From assembly GCA_002840055.1 (NCBI GenBank), contig PGZJ01000007.1:1-64000 (forward strand): DNA of 64,000 nt. Reading direction: 5' to 3'. The position numbers were made by a program, and so were the translations under genes. Shown here one piece after another: positions 49,993 to 57,860 of this stretch. The DNA is from Gammaproteobacteria bacterium HGW-Gammaproteobacteria-11 (GTDB taxonomy: Bacteria > Pseudomonadota > Gammaproteobacteria > Pseudomonadales > Pseudomonadaceae). Each line of letters opens with the position of its first letter. The stretch's first letter is position 1. Below the pieces are notes generated by a model, which was given only the letters and a program-made list of their open reading frames with translations, was not told where the DNA came from and ran no database searches.

Positions 49993-50019
49993 GAACCTAA
50001 CCGGGTGAGCCGAGTCAAA
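49993..50019 (+). promoter_or_regulatory. Candidate AlgU/sigma-E promoter upstream of the CsbD-like gene
   Basis: GAACCT (49993-49998), a 16-base spacer and TCAAA (50015-50019) match the AlgU consensus GAACTT-N16-TCNAA closely. It lies 44 bases before the start codon. CsbD-like proteins are general stress proteins, so AlgU control is plausible. Confidence 0.55.
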
Positions 50020-50062
50020 ACCACTGTCCGGTCGAATCCCGATCGTCAGCAGGAGGCTTACC

Positions 50063-50254
50063 ATGAGCAGCACCATCGACAAGATCAAAGGTACAACCAA
50101 CGAAGTGGTTGGCGAGAGCAAGAAGAAAATTGGCAAAGCGATCGGTAACGAGCAGCTTGAAGCCGAGGGCACTGTGCAGAAGATCAAGGGTCAGGCACAG
50201 AACCTCAAGGGCGATGCCAAGAACAAACTGAAGGACGGTATCGATAAGGCGTGA
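50063..50254 (+). CDS. CsbD-family stress protein
   Basis: The 63-residue hydrophilic Lys/Glu-rich protein begins MSSTIDKIKGTTNEVVGES. It has the CsbD repeat features IKGTTNEVVGESKKKIGKA and KIKGQAQNLKGDAK. Such small proteins are induced by general stress in many bacteria; their mechanism is unknown. A strong AGGAGG ribosome site precedes the ATG. It is monocistronic, with a hairpin at 50283-50309 downstream. Confidence 0.92.
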   Translation: MSSTIDKIKGTTNEVVGESKKKIGKAIGNEQLEAEGTVQKIKGQAQNLKGDAKNKLKDGIDKA

Positions 50255-50282
50255 TTGCCTGTTCGAGCCAGCTAAGTTCAAG

Positions 50283-50309
50283 GATGACCGGGCGCGATGC
50301 CCTGTCATC
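50283..50309 (+). terminator. Hairpin after the CsbD-like gene
   Basis: GATGACCGGGC pairs with GCCCTGTCATC with one mismatch and a 5-base loop. It begins 28 bases past the stop. A T-run is lacking. Confidence 0.5.
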
Positions 50310-50405
50310 ACTTGTCCAGAGTCCCCTATCAGGCGCATGCTCTGCGGTTGTGATCCGCGGGCGCCGCCGCTATAGTCTTCTCAACTTCATCTCTGACGAG
50401 TCCCG

Positions 50406-50792
50406 ATGACCCAGTCACTGTTTCGTACCTGTCTGCTTTGGCTGATGATCCTTATCATCCCGGCCCAGGCGGTTGCGGGTGCGCTGTCGGTGAACTGCGC
50501 AACCGGGTCGGCAGAGAACAATCAGCCCCAGGCCGAGCACGACCACGGGCAACATGACAGTCACGCCCATTCTGTTGAACAGGCTTCTGAATCTGATACC
50601 GGTTCCGAGTCGCCGCATAGTGGCTGTGCGCTCTGCGCCAGCAGTTGCCATGCGCTCAGCACCCTGACCAGCCATAGTCTGCCGGGCCTGCCCGTACCAG
50701 CGGCTGTACTTGGCGCGTTGGCCGGATACCAGGATTTTACCGGGCAGAGCCCGGAACCGCTTAAACGACCGCCCCGCCTCCACACTCTGTGA
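50406..50792 (+). CDS. Small secreted His/Cys-containing protein of the copper cluster (DUF2946-like)
   Basis: The 128-residue product has a signal or anchor helix at residues 5-25. A His/Asp-rich metal-binding-like stretch follows (EHDHGQHDSHAHS, about 44-56), then CALCASSC, and it ends with a PEPLKRPPR motif. Similar short proteins precede metal-resistance genes in Pseudomonas. A role as a copper binder or sensor in the periplasm is inferred from composition and neighbours. It is the first gene of the cluster. Confidence 0.62.
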   Translation: MTQSLFRTCLLWLMILIIPAQAVAGALSVNCATGSAENNQPQAEHDHGQHDSHAHSVEQASESDTGSESPHSGCALCASSCHALSTLTSHSLPGLPVPAAVLGALAGYQDFTGQSPEPLKRPPRLHTL

Positions 50793-50863
50793 ATCTGCAA
50801 CGGCTCCTGTCGAGCTGAACCTGTTCCTGATCGGTTGATGCCGATCTGATCGCAGAGGTGACC

Positions 50864-51190
50864 ATGTTCTTTCCAAAGTATGCCCTTGCCGGCCTGTTGG
50901 CCGCGCTGACTTTGCCTGCTCAGGCCCAGTCGAACTCACTGCACCCGTCGCAGAGCAATCCGTCTGCGCAGGTGGCTGTACCGCCCCTGCAGTACAGCTC
51001 GCCGCTACGCCAATACCAGGCGTACGCCCCACAAAGCCCGGCTGACTGGCGCGAAGCCAACGATACCGTGGCGCGCATCGGTGGCTGGCAGGCCTACGCC
51101 GCCGAGGTCTGGGAGGCCAGTCAGAAGACTGATGGTAGCGGAGCCGAGAGCAGTGATGCGCCGGCAGCCCCTGCACACCAACATCACTAG
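50864..51190 (+). CDS. Small periplasmic protein of unknown function in the copper cluster
   Basis: The 108-residue protein has a signal peptide probably cleaved after AQA. The mature part is Ser/Pro/Gln-rich with the stretch PLRQYQAYAPQSPADWREAND and a HQHH end. I do not recognise a domain. The ATG at 50864 is preferred to the GTG at 50858 because AGAGG then has 5-base spacing. It lies 9 bases before the TolC-like gene, whose product may be its partner. Confidence 0.62.
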   Translation: MFFPKYALAGLLAALTLPAQAQSNSLHPSQSNPSAQVAVPPLQYSSPLRQYQAYAPQSPADWREANDTVARIGGWQAYAAEVWEASQKTDGSGAESSDAPAAPAHQHH

Positions 51191-51199
51191 GGGGCTGCC

Positions 51200-52615
51200 A
51201 TGCATAGGCTATTGAATTTACCCATGCGCATGACGGCACCCCTGTTGCTGCTGACGCTGGCCGGCTGTGCCAGTCTGGCACCGGAGGCCAGCCTGGATCA
51301 GGTGCAACGCCAGAGTGCCGAGCTGACCGGACAGCAACAGCTGCACTGGGTACGAGATGAAGAGCAGGCTGCAGTGTTGCGCGAGCGCATCGATACCCTG
51401 CTGCAGGCGCCACTGACGCTGGATGCGGCGGTGGATATTGCGCTGATGAATAATCCCGGGCTGCAGGCCCGCCTGTTTGATCTGGGGATTGCCGATGCCG
51501 AGCGGGTGCAGGCCAGTCGGCTGGCCAATCCGGGGTTCTCGATCGGCCGTTCGACCCGCGGTTCCGAGGTCGAGTGGGAGCGTGGTTTACACCTGAATCT
51601 GGCCAGTGTGCTGGCGCTGCCGCTGACCCGACGCATGGCCGAGGGTCAGAGCGAGCAGGTGCAGCAGGAGGTCAGTCTGGCGGTCATGCGGCTGGCGACG
51701 GAAACGCGCATAGCCTGGTATCAGGCGGTCGCTGCGCAGCAGAGCCTGGATTACAGCCAGCAGGTATTGCAGGCCGCTGAAGCCAGCGCCGAGCTGGCCC
51801 GGCGTATGGCCGAGGTCGGCAATTACAGTGCCCTGCAACAGGCCCGCGAACAGAGCTTTTATGCCGAGGCGGCACTGGCGCATTTGCAGGCCACCCGCGA
51901 TCTCATGGCGCGCCGTGAGCAACTGATCCGCCTGCTTGGGCTCTGGGGCGGGCAGACGGCGCTGATATTGCCCAAGCGCCTGCCGGATCTGCCGCATCAT
52001 CCATTGGACCAACCGGATATCGAGCAACAGGCCATGGCCAGCCGTCTCGATGTACAGGCAGCGAAGCTGGCAAGCGAGAGGCTGGCGAGCAATCTGAAAC
52101 TGGGTCGCGCGACGCGCTTTATCAATGTGCTGGAGTTGGGTCTGAGCAATAACAGCTCCAACGAAGAGCCGGTGCAGCGTGGCGTTGAAGTCAGTGTCGA
52201 GTTGCCGCTGTTCGATTGGAGCGGTGCGCGCATGGCCGGCAACGAAGCACGTTACCAGCAGCAATTGCAGCGTACCGCCGAGGTGGCGATCAATGCCCGC
52301 TCACAGGTTCGCGAGCGCTACCTGAGTTACCGCAGTGCCTGGGATGTTGCCGCCCATTACCGTGACGAAATAGTGCCCCTGCGCAAGCGCATCAGCGAAG
52401 AAAACCTGCTGCGCTACAACGGTATGTTTATTGGCGTCTTTGATCTGCTCGCCGACGCACGTGAACAGGTGCAAACGGTTAATCGCTATCTGCAGGCCCA
52501 GCGTGATTTCTGGGTTGCCCAATCCGAGCTGGATCTGGTGCGCTTCGGTCCGGTTGAAGCGAGTCAAACCAGCGCGTCTGCCAGCCCATCTGCTGCCCCC
52601 GCCGGAGGACATTGA
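51200..52615 (+). CDS. TolC-family outer-membrane lipoprotein
   Basis: The 471-residue protein has a lipoprotein signal with L-A-G-C23 and two outer-membrane-efflux-protein repeats rich in Ala, Gln and Leu coiled-coil helices. Family members act as outer-membrane ducts for RND or MFP pumps. No pump subunit is adjacent here, so it may work alone or with a pump encoded elsewhere. It is followed 2 bases later by the multicopper oxidase gene, so it appears part of a copper-tolerance operon. Confidence 0.85.
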   Translation: MHRLLNLPMRMTAPLLLLTLAGCASLAPEASLDQVQRQSAELTGQQQLHWVRDEEQAAVLRERIDTLLQAPLTLDAAVDIALMNNPGLQARLFDLGIADAERVQASRLANPGFSIGRSTRGSEVEWERGLHLNLASVLALPLTRRMAEGQSEQVQQEVSLAVMRLATETRIAWYQAVAAQQSLDYSQQVLQAAEASAELARRMAEVGNYSALQQAREQSFYAEAALAHLQATRDLMARREQLIRLLGLWGGQTALILPKRLPDLPHHPLDQPDIEQQAMASRLDVQAAKLASERLASNLKLGRATRFINVLELGLSNNSSNEEPVQRGVEVSVELPLFDWSGARMAGNEARYQQQLQRTAEVAINARSQVRERYLSYRSAWDVAAHYRDEIVPLRKRISEENLLRYNGMFIGVFDLLADAREQVQTVNRYLQAQRDFWVAQSELDLVRFGPVEASQTSASASPSAAPAGGH

Positions 52616-52617
52616 AC

Positions 52618-54009
52618 ATGGTTTCACGTCGTGATTTTGTAATGGGGGCCGGTGCGATCAGCGCGGCGGTTGCGGCTTCATCGGTCAGCCGTGTGGCCAT
52701 GGCCGGGCTGCCCGAGCCGGTTATCCAGACCAGCCCGAACACCTTGCCGCCGCTTGAGCCGTCCAATGGTAGACCCTACAAACCGGTAGTCACCCTGAAC
52801 GGCTGGACGCTGCCCTGGCGCATGAACAACGGCGTCAAGGAGTTCCATCTGGTGGCCGAACCGGTGGTGCGGGAAATGGCGCCCGGATTCAACGCGCACC
52901 TGTGGGGCTATAACGGTCAGTCGCCGGGTCCGACCATTGAAGTGGTGGAAGGTGACCGGGTACGGGTATTCGTTACCAACAAACTGCCGGAGCACACCAG
53001 TATTCACTGGCACGGCCAGCGTCTACCCAATGGTATGGACGGGGTGGCGGGTCTCAACCAGCGGGCAATCCCGGTGGGCAAGACCTATGTCTACGAATTC
53101 GAGGCCAGGCGCCCCGGTACGTTCATGTACCACCCGCACGCCGATGAAATGGTGCAGATGGCCATGGGCATGATGGGCTTCTGGGTGACCCATCCGCGGC
53201 AAGCCCACCCGAATATTGATGAGGTGGACCGTGATTACTGTTTTCTGCTCAACGCCTATGACGTCGAGCCGGGCAGCTACACGCCAAAGATCATGGAGAT
53301 GCTCGATTTCAATATCTGGTCGTTCAACAGCCGGATTTTCCCCGGCATTGATCCGCTGGTGGCACGCAAGGATGACAAGGTGCGGATTCGGGTCGGCAAC
53401 CTGACCATGACCAATCACCCGATTCATCTGCATGGCCACGAGTTTGAAGTGACCGGCACCGATGGTGGGCCGGTGCCTCGGGGCGCGCGCTGGCCGGAGG
53501 TCACCACCGATGTGGCAGTCGGACAGATGCGCCAGATCGAGTTCATTGCCAGCGAGCCGGGGGACTGGGCACTGCACTGTCACAAGAGCCACCACACCAT
53601 GAACGCCATGGGGCATGACGTGCCGACCATGGTTGGTGTGGATCACCGCAAGGTCGTCACCCAGATCAGCAATCTGATTCCCGACTACATGGTGATGGGC
53701 GAGCGCGGCATGGCCGATATGGCCGAAATGCAGATGCCGCTGCCGGACAATACGGTGCCGATGATGACCGGTGACGGCCCCTTCGGATCGGTGGAAATGG
53801 GCGGCATGTTCACCATGCTTAAGGTTCGCGAAGACCAGCCGGCAGGGGATTACAGCGACCCAGGCTGGTACCAGCAGCCTCCCGGGACCCAGGCATTTGA
53901 ATGGACAGGACCATTGGCTGAACCGGCACGTTTCAAGTCCGAGACAGCAACAGGCACACCTGCGGTGGAAGTACAGGTGCGCAAACCTGGCGGCCATGCC
54001 GGCCACTGA
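52618..54009 (+). CDS. Tat-exported multicopper oxidase
   Basis: The 463-residue enzyme has a twin-arginine signal (SRRDFVMGAG). Copper-ligand motifs are visible: HWHG (His130, His132), YHPHADEM (His172, His174), HPIHLHGHE (His267, 270, 272) and HCHKSHHTMNAM (His320, Cys321, His322, His326, Met331). It is expected to oxidise Cu(I) or phenolics in the periplasm. A Met-rich stretch (about 360-385) may bind copper. The ATG at 52618 follows GGAGG; an upstream TTG at 52612 is less likely. Confidence 0.92.
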   Translation: MVSRRDFVMGAGAISAAVAASSVSRVAMAGLPEPVIQTSPNTLPPLEPSNGRPYKPVVTLNGWTLPWRMNNGVKEFHLVAEPVVREMAPGFNAHLWGYNGQSPGPTIEVVEGDRVRVFVTNKLPEHTSIHWHGQRLPNGMDGVAGLNQRAIPVGKTYVYEFEARRPGTFMYHPHADEMVQMAMGMMGFWVTHPRQAHPNIDEVDRDYCFLLNAYDVEPGSYTPKIMEMLDFNIWSFNSRIFPGIDPLVARKDDKVRIRVGNLTMTNHPIHLHGHEFEVTGTDGGPVPRGARWPEVTTDVAVGQMRQIEFIASEPGDWALHCHKSHHTMNAMGHDVPTMVGVDHRKVVTQISNLIPDYMVMGERGMADMAEMQMPLPDNTVPMMTGDGPFGSVEMGGMFTMLKVREDQPAGDYSDPGWYQQPPGTQAFEWTGPLAEPARFKSETATGTPAVEVQVRKPGGHAGH

Positions 54010-54024
54010 TTGCAGGGGAGAAAA

Positions 54025-54540
54025 ATGATGCAGAAGAAATCGATTTCAGCGCTGGGTTTTGCGCTGGCATTGGGCGCGCTATCTCTAGGCGCCTGGGGCC
54101 ATGGCGCCGCCGACAACAGCGAGCGGGCTGCCTTGCCCGCGGAGCAGAAGCCCTGGGGCATCGGCGCTGACGAGGATCAGGTTGACCGTGAGCTGGTCAT
54201 TCGCATGGGCGATGACATGCGTTTCAGTCCTGATCATTTCGAAGTTGAAGAGGGTGAAACGCTGAGACTGGTGATCATCAACGAGGGGCAAATGCGCCAC
54301 GAGCTGGTGCTGGGTACTGCGCAGGAGCTGGAAGAGCACGCGGCCATGATGGCGAAATACCCCGGTATGGAACACGACGAGCCCTATATGGCTCATGTGG
54401 AACCGGGTCAGACCCAGAGCATGCTCTGGACTTTCAATCGGGCTGGGCGTTTTGAATTTGCCTGTCTGCTGCCGGGGCACTTTCAAGCCGGCATGCTCGG
54501 CAGTGTGCAGGTGAACGCTCAGCCTCTTTCCAACCAATGA
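54025..54540 (+). CDS. Periplasmic cupredoxin-domain protein
   Basis: The 171-residue protein has a signal peptide (about residues 1-22) and a cupredoxin fold. Probable copper ligands are His in MRHELVLG, and Cys, His and Met in FACLLPGHFQAGM. It probably carries copper or electrons for the oxidase encoded 15 bases upstream. Two tandem ATGs (54025, 54028) follow GGGGAG; the second has the better spacing. Confidence 0.88.
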   Translation: MMQKKSISALGFALALGALSLGAWGHGAADNSERAALPAEQKPWGIGADEDQVDRELVIRMGDDMRFSPDHFEVEEGETLRLVIINEGQMRHELVLGTAQELEEHAAMMAKYPGMEHDEPYMAHVEPGQTQSMLWTFNRAGRFEFACLLPGHFQAGMLGSVQVNAQPLSNQ

Positions 54541-54556
54541 TCCAAGGAAGCAGAAA

Positions 54557-54850
54557 ATGAAAAAGTTATTCGCAGTCTGTGTGTTGAGTCTGATTGCCGT
54601 GGCTTCTGCCCTGGCAGATAGCCCGGTGGCCATGAGCGAGGGAGAGTTGCGGCGGATTGACCAGGCCGGTCAGCGCGTCACCCTGCGCCACGGACCTATC
54701 GATAATCTGAAGATGCCACCCATGACCATGGTTTTCCGCCTGGCCGAGGGTGTGGATCTGGAGGGGCTGGCGGCCGGCGATCAGGTCCGCTTTCGAGCAG
54801 AAAGTGAGGACGGCAGCTATGTGGTGACCGCGTTGGAAAAAGCCGAGTAA
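54557..54850 (+). CDS. CusF-like periplasmic copper-binding protein
   Basis: The 97-residue protein has a signal peptide ending near ALA20 and a CusF-type OB-fold. The copper site corresponds to His45 (LRHGPID), Met56 and Met58 (PPMTMVF). E. coli CusF uses a tryptophan stacked on copper; here the aligned position is Met53. It lies 16 bases after the cupredoxin gene and ends the cluster. The two are probably part of the same copper relay. Confidence 0.87.
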   Translation: MKKLFAVCVLSLIAVASALADSPVAMSEGELRRIDQAGQRVTLRHGPIDNLKMPPMTMVFRLAEGVDLEGLAAGDQVRFRAESEDGSYVVTALEKAE

Positions 54851-54866
54851 GGCAGCCCAGCGCCTG

Positions 54867-56174
54867 TCAGGTCAGCGGCATGCAGCCGACGCTGTTGTTG
54901 CTGGCCTGATAGACCGGCGCAAAACCGCCACCTGGGGTGCGAAAGTTGGTGGTCTGACCTTGATAGAGGCGGGCCGCCACCCACTGCACCTGGCCCTGAT
55001 AGACGTAGTTGCGCAGGTCGAATTTGAGTACCGGACCATCCGGCTCGGCTGATAGTGCCCGTTGTCCGGGTACGACCAGCGCCTGGGCGACATAGTCACC
55101 GGCGAGAATATCCTGCCAGACCCTGTGGGTCAGTTTGTCGCCGCGGTAGGTTGCGCGCCCGCCATAGCCTGCGCTGGGTTTGAAAAACAGTCCCTTGCGT
55201 GCCTGCCACAGAGCATCTGCGTTGGCGGCAGTGACCTGGCGGGTGCGGGGAATGCCTGCCAGCAAGATGGCCTGGGTATTGTCAGGGACACCGAGCTCGG
55301 TCAGCGTCTCGGCCTGGGTGAGCAGTACCAGATTATGCTTGTTGGCATAGAGTGCATGGGCGCGCGGATTGGGGGTCAGTACCACCTGGTCGTCCAGATA
55401 GGCGCTGCGTAATACGGCATGGGCTGGCTCGTCGAGCAGAAAATCGGTCAACCGGTTATAGACCAGATCAATCTCCAGATCGCCGTGCATCAGTTGCTGG
55501 CCGCGCAGCGCCAGTTCTGCTGGGTCGGCAATCACACTGCGAATGCCGTGCGCTTCGAACAGTTGCTGGAACAGCAGAAACTCACCATAGAGGTATTGCT
55601 CCTGCGGCTGACTGTCGACAATCGCAATGCTACGCAGTGGTCGGCTATGGCCGGATTGCACCCATTCCTGGTGGAACATGGCAACGATAGCCTGCTCCAT
55701 GGCTTCGGCAAGCGCCGGTGGCGGTATGAGGCCTTCCACCTCCATGCAGCAGGCCCGTTGCGCGCGGGCCAGCAGGGTATTGAGCATGGCACCGCCGGCA
55801 TTGGTGTTGATCTCGATCAGACCGAAACCCTTCTCTGTGACATGGAAGTCGTACCCCATGAAGACCCCGGATGCAGCGCTGGGATGGCGGGCGACAGCCG
55901 GTGCGTTGGCCAGCACGTGCTGTTGATAGGCCGGCATCGCCAGCACCGATTCAATCGCCTCGATCAGTTCCTGCATGCGTGCCATCTGGGTGTCGGAGAC
56001 AAACACCGGGCGGCTGGCAAACAGCGTTGGGCAACGGGTCTGCAGCAGTTCGAACAGGTCAGGTTGCCCCACCTCGGACTCGATCGCGGCGCGCAGGGCC
56101 TGTTGATCAAGGCTGATGCAAAAGCAGTCCTTGTTCAGGGTGTTGGTCAGTTTGGCGACGGTGCTGTCAGTCAT
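54867..56174 (-). CDS. Conserved protein with circularly permuted ATP-grasp-like features
   Basis: The 435-residue protein has a Cys pair near the N-terminus (KDCFCISLD) and a glutathionylspermidine-synthase/ATP-grasp-like core. Recognisable parts are FGLIEINTNAGGAMLNTL and YANKHNLVLLTQAETL, then a C-terminal part with KPSAGYGGRATYRGDKL resembling an ATP-grasp loop. I do not recognise a named family or substrate. The start at 56174 is inferred; a GTG at 56231 is in frame but lacks a ribosome site. The gene faces the copper cluster tail to tail. Confidence 0.6.
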   Translation of the reverse strand: MTDSTVAKLTNTLNKDCFCISLDQQALRAAIESEVGQPDLFELLQTRCPTLFASRPVFVSDTQMARMQELIEAIESVLAMPAYQQHVLANAPAVARHPSAASGVFMGYDFHVTEKGFGLIEINTNAGGAMLNTLLARAQRACCMEVEGLIPPPALAEAMEQAIVAMFHQEWVQSGHSRPLRSIAIVDSQPQEQYLYGEFLLFQQLFEAHGIRSVIADPAELALRGQQLMHGDLEIDLVYNRLTDFLLDEPAHAVLRSAYLDDQVVLTPNPRAHALYANKHNLVLLTQAETLTELGVPDNTQAILLAGIPRTRQVTAANADALWQARKGLFFKPSAGYGGRATYRGDKLTHRVWQDILAGDYVAQALVVPGQRALSAEPDGPVLKFDLRNYVYQGQVQWVAARLYQGQTTNFRTPGGGFAPVYQASNNSVGCMPLT

Positions 56175-56281
56175 GTATGGTCCATTTGTAGTGCAAGCGC
56201 AGGGGTTTGCCGGTTCATTTCCTGTCGACACATGAGCCAGGCTGGTTTGGCCTGAGGCTGCGAGCAGGTTTGTAGCAACAG

Positions 56282-56345
56282 CATAGGCCGCGCGCAGTCA
56301 CGCAAGCAATGAGGTTCGCGGCCTATGGTACGCAGGTACCATAGG
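56282..56345. repeat. Overlapping inverted repeats with mutually exclusive pairing
   Basis: CATAGGCCGCG (56282-56292) is complementary to CGCGGCCTATG (56317-56327). The latter also overlaps CCTATGGTAC (56322-56331), which pairs perfectly with GTACCATAGG (56336-56345). Only one pairing can form at a time. The element lies between the response-regulator stop and the ATP-grasp-like gene start, both on the minus strand. Confidence 0.65.
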
Positions 56346-56392
56346 CGCGCAGGCTCGGGAGTCCTGGCGCAGGTTCAGAACTTGGACAGGGT

Positions 56393-57688
56393 TCAGGGTG
56401 TAAGGCGTACTTCGATACGCTGGTTCTGCCGGGCAATGGCATTCCACTCGCCTGCCGTGAGGAAACGGTCGATCTGCGGATAGTCCACCTGCGGACGGTT
56501 ATCCCGGGGTGGGTTGATCACCAGGCGAATGCGGCTGCCCTCGATCACCGGCTGGCGCTTGGCAAAATTGGCAAAGGCCAGGGTTTCCTGGGCGCCACTG
56601 CGCTGCAGGCGCTCCAGTTCACTGCTGATAACCTCGCAATCGGCGGCGGGAAGGGCGTCGGGGGCCAGGATCATACTGCCTCGCTCATCCTGCACCAGAC
56701 AGAATTGCCCCGTGTGCGCGGTGAGGTGCACACGACCCTGAAAACCGCCCTGGTGCAGCGATTGAATCAGCGCAGTGAGTTCGTTCAACTTCTGGTCATC
56801 ATAGGGCACTTCAGCAAACCCGAACTGACCCTGACGGCTCAGCGACCATTCCAGCGCACGCAGCAGTGCGTTCTTCTCGCTGTCCGTTCTGCTGCGTTGC
56901 TGTGCCAACGCATCGCGTATCTGGCGGTTGAGTGGACTATCTGCTGTCGGGCTGTCCACCACCGCGCCGGAACCCGCAGCCGTGCCGTTGTCAGCCAGCA
57001 GCAGATTGTAAAAGCCAAGACTCAGCAGCATGCCGAGCAGCGCACCACCGAGCAGGCTTGGCCAGCGCCTGGGCGCTGGGCGCAGGTCAATGTTGTTCAG
57101 TTGGTCGGCCATGGTGCGCAGTTCGGAGACCATGCTGGCGCGGAGTTTTTGCGTTTGCTGGTCAAGGTGCGGTTTGAGCAGTCGAATCATGGCCTCATCG
57201 GCGGCATCGCGGGCCAGCGCTTCAATTTCCCGCGAGGCCGATAGCGGCTCCGCTTCGGCCATGACCGGCTCGGCATCCTGGCTGCTGGCGGTGCTGTTGG
57301 CGGAGTTGGGGTCGTCAAGCAAATGCAACGAGTTGAGGACGGCCAGCAGGTCAACGGACTTCATTTCCTTGGGCAGTACGCCCACGGCACCCAAGGCGCG
57401 GGCCTGACTCAGATAGACTTCGCCGCCGTCGCGCGAGGTATACATCATGATCGGGATCAAGGCGGTATCGGGGTCGCTCTTGATGATGCGCACGGCTTCC
57501 AGACCATCGATGCCGGGCATCATGTGGTCCATGAAGATGGCGTGGGGTTTGTTATACAGCAGGTATTCCAGCGCATCCTCGGCTGAAACCGCCTCATCAA
57601 CAACGATGCCGTGTTCCCGCAGCAGGCGTTTCAGTACCAGCCGGGCAGAGCGGGAGTCGTCTACCACCAGTGCGCGTTTGGAGCCCAT
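56393..57688 (-). CDS. Membrane-anchored response regulator with periplasmic C-terminal domain
   Basis: The 431-residue protein begins with a receiver domain (about 5-122) with acidic pair D10/D11, phospho-acceptor Asp54 (FMDHMMPG), Thr84 and Lys107 (LPKEMKS). A helical linker follows, then one transmembrane helix (about 210-232) and a C-terminal part of about 200 residues predicted to lie in the periplasm. The end FLTAGEWNAIARQNQRIEVRL resembles OmpA-type tails. Response regulators are normally soluble. No histidine kinase is adjacent. The ATG at 57688 has AGGGA 5 bases upstream. Confidence 0.75.
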   Translation of the reverse strand: MGSKRALVVDDSRSARLVLKRLLREHGIVVDEAVSAEDALEYLLYNKPHAIFMDHMMPGIDGLEAVRIIKSDPDTALIPIMMYTSRDGGEVYLSQARALGAVGVLPKEMKSVDLLAVLNSLHLLDDPNSANSTASSQDAEPVMAEAEPLSASREIEALARDAADEAMIRLLKPHLDQQTQKLRASMVSELRTMADQLNNIDLRPAPRRWPSLLGGALLGMLLSLGFYNLLLADNGTAAGSGAVVDSPTADSPLNRQIRDALAQQRSRTDSEKNALLRALEWSLSRQGQFGFAEVPYDDQKLNELTALIQSLHQGGFQGRVHLTAHTGQFCLVQDERGSMILAPDALPAADCEVISSELERLQRSGAQETLAFANFAKRQPVIEGSRIRLVINPPRDNRPQVDYPQIDRFLTAGEWNAIARQNQRIEVRLTP

Positions 57689-57860
57689 GACCATCCCTGA
57701 ATCAGTGCAGCAGGCTGACGAAAGCCTTGTTGTTATAGGTGGTTGCTGCCAACGGCATGCATGCAACCTGCATCTGATTAGGACTAAAAAGGCCGCGCAG
57801 AGCTATCGCCCATATGGGCTATCGCTCAGCAAACAGGCGGTTTGAGGTGACAGGGCCGGA

